Shown in pieces: positions 61,847 to 64,000 of a stretch of 64,000 nucleotides of DNA. Below the pieces are notes generated by a model, which saw only the letters and a program-made list of their open reading frames with translations, did no database searches and had not been told where the DNA came from. The DNA comes from Pseudomonas entomophila (GTDB lineage Bacteria > Pseudomonadota > Gammaproteobacteria > Pseudomonadales > Pseudomonadaceae). The stretch lies in assembly GCF_013523125.1 (NCBI RefSeq), contig NZ_JAAMQJ010000001.1, forward strand, positions 186,001 through 250,000, given 5' to 3'. Within the stretch, counting starts at the first letter, position 1. Every line of letters begins with the position of its first letter. A program made the position numbers and the translations under genes.

Positions 61847-63118
61847 TTGAAAATTGTACAAAAAATAACCAGTCAGCTCGATTGTCCCGACTTCATCGAT
61901 ACCCACCGCCAGCGCCCTCACGACTTTACCCGCCGACGCCAACTGACCTTCAAGAACCTCGTCCTGTTTTTGCTCAATCAGCCACGCACCGCCCTGCAAA
62001 CCGAGCTCGATCAGTTCTATCGCGTGCTCAACCAGGCCTCGGCCGAGACCCAGGTGGTCACCGCGCAGGCCTTCAGCAAGGCGCGCGGCAAGCTCAAGCC
62101 CGAGGTCTTCGAGAGCCTCAACCAAACCCTTCAGCAACAGCTCGACAGCCTCGGGCTGCGCCAGACGTGGCGCGGGTTACGGGTACTCGCCGTGGACGGC
62201 TCGACCGTCCATTTACCGCTGGAGTCGGTCATGACGCGCTTTTTCGGCTGCCATAGCGAGTTTCCCGTTGCCCGTCTGTCCATGCTCTACGACGTCGCCG
62301 ACGGCCAGACGCTACACAGCCTGATCGTGCCATCCGCAGTCGGCGAGCGCGATTGCGCCCATCTGCACCTCGAGCATCTGCCCGCTGACAGCCTGACGTT
62401 GTTTGATCGCGGCTACCCCGGACACTGGCTGTTTGCGCTGTTCGAGCAGCACCGGCGACATTTCCTGATGCGCCTGCCGTGTGGCTACAACGCGCAGGTC
62501 AAACAGTTTCTCCGCTCGGGGCAGACAGAAGACACGCAGTTCTTCTCTGCCAGTCATCCCGAGGCGCGCCTGTTCTGTACCGAGGCCGGCGTCGATCCCG
62601 CGGGCCGGGTCGAATTGCGCCTGATCCGGGTCGAGCTAGCCAGCGGTGAAAGCGAAGTGCTGCTGACCTCCCTGCTGGATCGACAGGCCTTCCCGGCCGA
62701 GGTGTTCGCGGATCTTTACCACCGCCGCTGGGGCATCGAAACGGACTACCGCCGCCTCAAGCAGACCCTCTGCCTCGACAACTTTAGCGGCCGTAGCGTG
62801 ACGGCCGTGAAGCAGGACTTTCATGCCGGGCAACTGCTGAAAAACCTAGCGCTGCTGATGCAACATCTGCTGCAACCGGTCATCGAGCAGCGCCACAAAG
62901 GCCGCAAGCTGCGCTGGAAGGTCAACTTCACCCAAGGGGTGTCACGCCTCAAGAACACCCTGGTCGACCTGCTGGTACGCCCCGGTGTGCAGGGGCTGGC
63001 CAACGTGATGGAGTTGATGGCCAACAGCCTCAGCGCTGTGCGCCCGGGCCGCAGCTTCCCGCGCCAGCGTATGCGCCTGGCCAGTCGCGGCTGCGAGGGC
63101 TACAAACCGACGCGCTAA
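61847..63118 (+). CDS. IS4-family transposase, N-terminus possibly frameshifted
   Basis: 423 residues from TTG 61847. DDE residues lie in LAVDGSTVHLP and LTLFDRGYPGHW, and the IS4 YREK signature is in YHRRWGIETDYRRLKQ. A ribosome site AGGAG (61788) precedes another frame starting TTG 61800, MAPHSTPFDTAQQTLA, which looks like the family's true N-terminus but stops at TGA 61848, one base out of register with the main frame. A one-base deletion or a -1 shift near GGCTTGAAAA would join them. Confidence 0.85.
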   Translation: MKIVQKITSQLDCPDFIDTHRQRPHDFTRRRQLTFKNLVLFLLNQPRTALQTELDQFYRVLNQASAETQVVTAQAFSKARGKLKPEVFESLNQTLQQQLDSLGLRQTWRGLRVLAVDGSTVHLPLESVMTRFFGCHSEFPVARLSMLYDVADGQTLHSLIVPSAVGERDCAHLHLEHLPADSLTLFDRGYPGHWLFALFEQHRRHFLMRLPCGYNAQVKQFLRSGQTEDTQFFSASHPEARLFCTEAGVDPAGRVELRLIRVELASGESEVLLTSLLDRQAFPAEVFADLYHRRWGIETDYRRLKQTLCLDNFSGRSVTAVKQDFHAGQLLKNLALLMQHLLQPVIEQRHKGRKLRWKVNFTQGVSRLKNTLVDLLVRPGVQGLANVMELMANSLSAVRPGRSFPRQRMRLASRGCEGYKPTR

Positions 63119-63340
63119 GAACAAGCAGCACCCGAACTGCACCGCAAAAAAGCTGGCCAGACAGCGGCCGGCACGCGCTCGCCCGGAAAACGAGAAATCC
63201 CGCCCGCCGAGGCGAACCGGCATCCATTAAGCTGGCGTCTGGGTCGCACATGCGCTGAACTGGGGAGCAAAACCAGTGAAGGCACTGCTGCAACCGCGCG
63301 TCCAAGCCCCGGGATTTCTTGCCCCGGCCAGGGCTGGGGG
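63119..63340. other. 3' part of IS without gene
   Basis: 222 bases between the transposase stop and the right repeat. It contains a GCCCCGG...CCGGGGC-type inverted repeat near 63306-63330, probably a terminator-like hairpin of the IS. No other gene. Confidence 0.5.
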
Positions 63341-63358
63341 CTTAAGTTGATGACATTG

Positions 63359-63368
63359 GGAGCTACGT
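63359..63368 (+). repeat. Target site duplication, right copy
   Basis: GGAGCTACGT, identical to 61712-61721. Confidence 0.9.
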
Positions 63369-63375
63369 CGCCCCT

Positions 63376-63807
63376 CTAAAGATGCACGATCTCAACATTC
63401 GGCCATTTGCCTGCAAGGTACTCGGCCACTAGCCTCCGATGGCAGTGATGGGGCTTGTCTTCGCTGCAAAGCAGGCAACTGTTATCAATCTTTTCTTTAT
63501 CGATTGACTCAATCTTTCGGGACGACATTAAATCCAGAAATTTACTGGCGTAGATATCCCAATCTCCCCCTTTTATTTTATATTCCTCGAACATGTCTTT
63601 GGTTGGAGCAAGTGCTGGTAGATGTTCATATTCCATCCCACACAACGCCTCGGAAAAATATCGAAGATCCTCGCGTTTAGCGAATCCGGCCAATTGCGAA
63701 ACATTATTCAGGCGAACATCGACAAGGCGCTTGGCACCAGAAGCACTTAACTTGGTGAAGAAGGACCGCGCGGAGGTCTTAGTGAATCCAATCGTGAATA
63801 TCTTCAT
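63376..63807 (-). CDS. DUF488 family protein
   Basis: 143 residues from ATG 63807; the in-frame ATG at 63837 has a weaker site. It starts MKIFTIGFTKTSARSFF and contains LVDVRLNNVSQLAGFAKREDL and a C-terminal CLLCSEDKPHHCHRRLVAEYL, the CxxC...CHR signature of DUF488. Members are uncharacterised and are frequent in genomic islands. The IS lies 8 bases beyond its stop. Confidence 0.88.
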   Translation of the reverse strand: MKIFTIGFTKTSARSFFTKLSASGAKRLVDVRLNNVSQLAGFAKREDLRYFSEALCGMEYEHLPALAPTKDMFEEYKIKGGDWDIYASKFLDLMSSRKIESIDKEKIDNSCLLCSEDKPHHCHRRLVAEYLAGKWPNVEIVHL

Positions 63808-63837
63808 CTGCCTTATTCCCCTCGTTCCTTCATCCAT

Positions 63838-64000
63838 AAATGGCTGTTATTGAGCTACCGCCAGGCATGCCCGTCAATCGCAGCTAAGGAAACGCTGGGG
63901 GCATGGTGTACTAGCTGCGCCACAACGGCCATGGCAGGCTCCATTCTCTCGCCGCTTCAACGGCCACGACCCGAACAGCTCAAGAGCTTAGCACCGCCTT
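63838..64000. other. Right edge without recognisable gene
   Basis: 163 bases with no convincing coding frame or hairpin. It contains the DUF488 5' region. Confidence 0.4.

Larger units (their letters stand above)
61722..63358 (+). mobile_element. IS4-family insertion sequence, 1637 bp
   Basis: The ends are the perfect inverted repeat CAATGTCATCAACTTAAG (61722-61739) and its complement (63341-63358). A 10-bp duplication of the target, GGAGCTACGT, flanks them, within the range made by IS4-family elements. One transposase gene fills the centre. The intact duplication says this is a direct, probably recent insertion between uvrB and DUF488. Confidence 0.93.

Overview
The window is the core of an integrative and conjugative element (ICE) of the ICEclc / PAGI-2 / ICEHin1056 type, the family whose type IV secretion genes are described by the TIGR03743-TIGR03765 models. 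It is GC-rich and reads like DNA from a Pseudomonas, Xanthomonadales or Burkholderiales host. No chromosomal core gene, integrase or tRNA attachment site lies inside, so both ends of the element are outside the window and the host species cannot be fixed.

Layout: (1) 1-10.4 kb is the element's maintenance module, all on the + strand: DUF5983-like, DUF3577 (STY4534-type ICE replication protein), DUF932, DUF3275, several family-specific small proteins, a DUF6094-like adenine methyltransferase, a pair of small paralogues and an SNF2-type helicase. Most of these genes are preceded by a leader made of one or two hairpins around a T-rich CATCCACC-like box. (2) 10.4-15 kb is cargo: a CoiA-like nuclease and, convergent to it, a GajA/GajB pair (Gabija anti-phage system). 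(3) 15.1-21.2 kb is the first conjugation block (PilL, TIGR03759, lytic transglycosylase, TIGR03765, TraD, TIGR03747). (4) 21.2-26.8 kb is a second cargo island inserted between TIGR03747 and RAQPRD: a four-gene operon (ParS/Xre-C-terminal-like protein, 52-aa protein, DUF3800 protein, SMC-like ATPase) divergent from an AbiH gene. It is the best candidate here for a little-described defence system. (5) 26.9-41.4 kb is the second conjugation block (RAQPRD to TraC, DsbA-like, RadC, TIGR03757, TIGR03756, TIGR03755, TraG, DUF3742). (6) 41.4-44.4 kb holds a PrlF/YhaV toxin-antitoxin pair and the MobH relaxase. The relaxase gene is flanked by two related hairpins, the upstream one a possible oriT. 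(7) 44.4-64 kb is metabolic and stress cargo, almost all on the - strand: formaldehyde detoxification (frmR, frmA, fghA), a glyoxalase-like protein, DUF3422, NDH-2, RarA, an NhaA-DsbA fusion and a UvrA-like protein; then an NTF2/GNAT/nitrilase operon with a divergent LysR gene; then UvrB, an IS4-family insertion with an exact 10-bp target duplication, and DUF488.

How the genes fit together: the TIGR-family proteins build the mating channel, TraD and TraC supply energy and coupling, MobH is the relaxase, and RadC, DUF3577 and the helicase/methyltransferase probably help replicate or protect the element. The cargo protects the host from phage (Gabija, AbiH, the SMC/DUF3800 operon) and from formaldehyde and its DNA damage (frm genes with RarA, UvrA and UvrB).

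Three non-coding patterns stand out: two copies of a radC-type RNA motif with a visible compensatory base-pair change (1104-1240 and 35417-35553), the repeated hairpin leaders, and an ATTGTTTG box 67-69 bases before the first gene of each of three conjugation operons.
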